A stretch of DNA of 7,943 bases from Verrucomicrobiales bacterium (GTDB lineage: Bacteria > Verrucomicrobiota > Verrucomicrobiia > Limisphaerales > UBA9464). The position numbers were made by a program, and so were the translations under genes. The stretch lies in assembly GCA_003445095.1 (NCBI GenBank), contig DLVS01000020.1:1-7943 (forward strand), given 5' to 3'. Of the stretch, positions 7,448 through 7,943 are shown piece by piece (position 1 is the stretch's first letter; every line of letters starts with the position of its first letter). Below the pieces are notes generated by a model. It had not been told where the DNA came from, did no database searches, and saw nothing but the letters and a program-made list of their open reading frames with translations.

Positions 7448-7517
7448 GGAGTCCCGGCTTCAGCCGGTCACTACACCTCGTACGATTCCCCGCGTGGCTG
7501 CCTAAAGGCAGAACTCC
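7448..7517. repeat. REP-like hairpin pair in inverted orientation (BIME-like)
   Basis: Two copies of a 20-nt module face each other across 30 nt. The + strand copy at 7448-7467 reads GGAGT, C, then C, stem CCGGC... with loop TTCA at 7459-7462 and GCCGG at 7463-7467. The - strand copy, 7517 down to 7498, reads GGAGT, T, stem CTGCC, loop TTTA, GGCAG. The copies agree at 14 of 20 positions; several differences are paired stem changes that keep base pairing. A GGAG tetranucleotide at the foot of a hairpin is the known hallmark of REP elements mobilised by RAYT (TnpA-REP) transposases. An outer GGAGT/ACTCC pair results from the inverted arrangement. No transposase is in the window. Confidence 0.55.
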
Positions 7518-7719
7518 CAACGATTGATCGTACGCCCCGCCGATCAGCTCAATAATCGCGAGAGCCGACTGAGGGGGAGATGCTCCCGTCCGCTTAGCGC
7601 ACGATGTCGCCCGCTAAAGCGCTGGAGCGAGCCCACTGAAATTCCACTGTTCCGGATTACTTGTTTAGGCACACTGCGCACCGTTCGCACAACCAAACCT
7701 AATTTTATCCCCTCCGTTT

Positions 7720-7943
7720 ATGGGCCTCATGGATTATCTCAAAACGCAACTGCTCGAAATCATTCAGTGGGAGGACGACTCCCGTGATACGCTTAGTTGG
7801 CGATTCCCCGATCAGGACAAGGAGATCAAACGCGGCGCCCAACTCATCGTCCGCGAATCACAAGTCGCCCAGTTCGTTTACCTCGGCCAATTCGGCGACA
7901 CCTTCGGGCCCGGTAAGCATTCGCTCGTCACCGACAACATCCC
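7720..7943 (+). CDS. SPFH-domain protein, YdjI / virion-core-like (3' end outside window)
   Basis: Only the first 74 residues are visible; the frame runs open off the right edge. The N-terminus, MGLMDYLKTQLLEIIQW then EDDSRDTLSWRFP, followed by DKEIKRGAQLIVRESQVAQF and FGDTFGPGKHSL, closely follows the YdjI-like family. These proteins begin MGx-DFLK...VIEW-D-S-DTL-Y-FP...I..GA.L.VRESQ.A.F...G...D.FGPG.Y.L. They are SPFH (stomatin/prohibitin/flotillin) relatives, annotated as 'virion core protein' by similarity to a poxvirus protein. In Bacillus, YdjI is linked to the membrane-stress protein PspA/YdjF; that role cannot be confirmed here because neighbours lie outside the window. The ATG at 7720 fits the family start better than 7729. 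There is no Shine-Dalgarno and no signal peptide. Confidence 0.85.
   Translation, partial: MGLMDYLKTQLLEIIQWEDDSRDTLSWRFPDQDKEIKRGAQLIVRESQVAQFVYLGQFGDTFGPGKHSLVTDNI

Larger units (their letters stand above)
7339..7719. other. 381-bp gap between the SGNH hydrolase and SPFH genes
   Basis: Beyond the terminator and the REP-like pair, this gap shows no recognisable gene. An extra 8-bp inverted repeat (CGTACGAT at 7479-7486, complement at 7527-7534) overlaps the REP-like pair. A small hairpin, GGGAG/CTCCC, lies at 7575-7587. From 7590 to 7719 I see nothing I can name, although the promoter for the SPFH gene must be here or further upstream. Short open frames in this gap have no plausible product. 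Confidence 0.4.

Noticed and set aside
7349..7787. Two short plus-strand frames in the last gap
   Set aside because: They run across the terminator, the REP-like hairpins and the SPFH start, and have no recognisable product.

Overview
The window is about 7.9 kb of moderately GC-rich bacterial DNA with every recognisable gene on the + strand. Gene content, the HAF-repeat secreted protein, the planctomycete/verrucomicrobial style of SGNH hydrolase, the lack of Shine-Dalgarno sequences and the hairpin-rich gaps together suggest a member of the PVC group, most likely Verrucomicrobiota (Pedosphaera/Limisphaerales-like). This assignment rests on recognised family resemblance, not on a search.

Layout. 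(1) 3-1232: C-terminal half of an HrpB-type ATP-dependent helicase, cut by the left edge. (2) 1233-1471: gap with a 97-bp inverted-repeat element and a possible promoter. (3) 1472-2653 metK and 2802-4301 ahcY. (4) 4302-4694: gap of 393 bp rich in inverted repeats, with no convincing gene. (5) 4695-5912: exported HAF-repeat (probable beta-propeller) protein. (6) 5913-6045: gap almost filled by a nested inverted repeat. (7) 6046-7338: exported SGNH/GDSL hydrolase with an uncharacterised C-terminal region. (8) 7339-7719: gap with a likely terminator and a REP-like hairpin pair. (9) 7720 to the right edge: N-terminus of an SPFH-domain (YdjI/virion-core-like) protein.

How the genes work together. 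metK and ahcY form a clear functional pair. MetK makes S-adenosylmethionine from methionine and ATP; AhcY removes the S-adenosylhomocysteine left after methyl transfer. The other genes are separated by structured gaps and probably belong to independent transcription units. The two exported proteins may act outside the cytoplasm, but nothing ties them to the methyl cycle.

Most unusual signal. Four gaps hold inverted-repeat elements. The one at 7448-7517 is two head-to-head copies of one 20-nt module (GGAGT, one variable base, 5-bp stem, TTYA loop). The stem sequences differ between copies but pairing is kept, which is the architecture of a REP/BIME. No complete new multi-gene system is visible.
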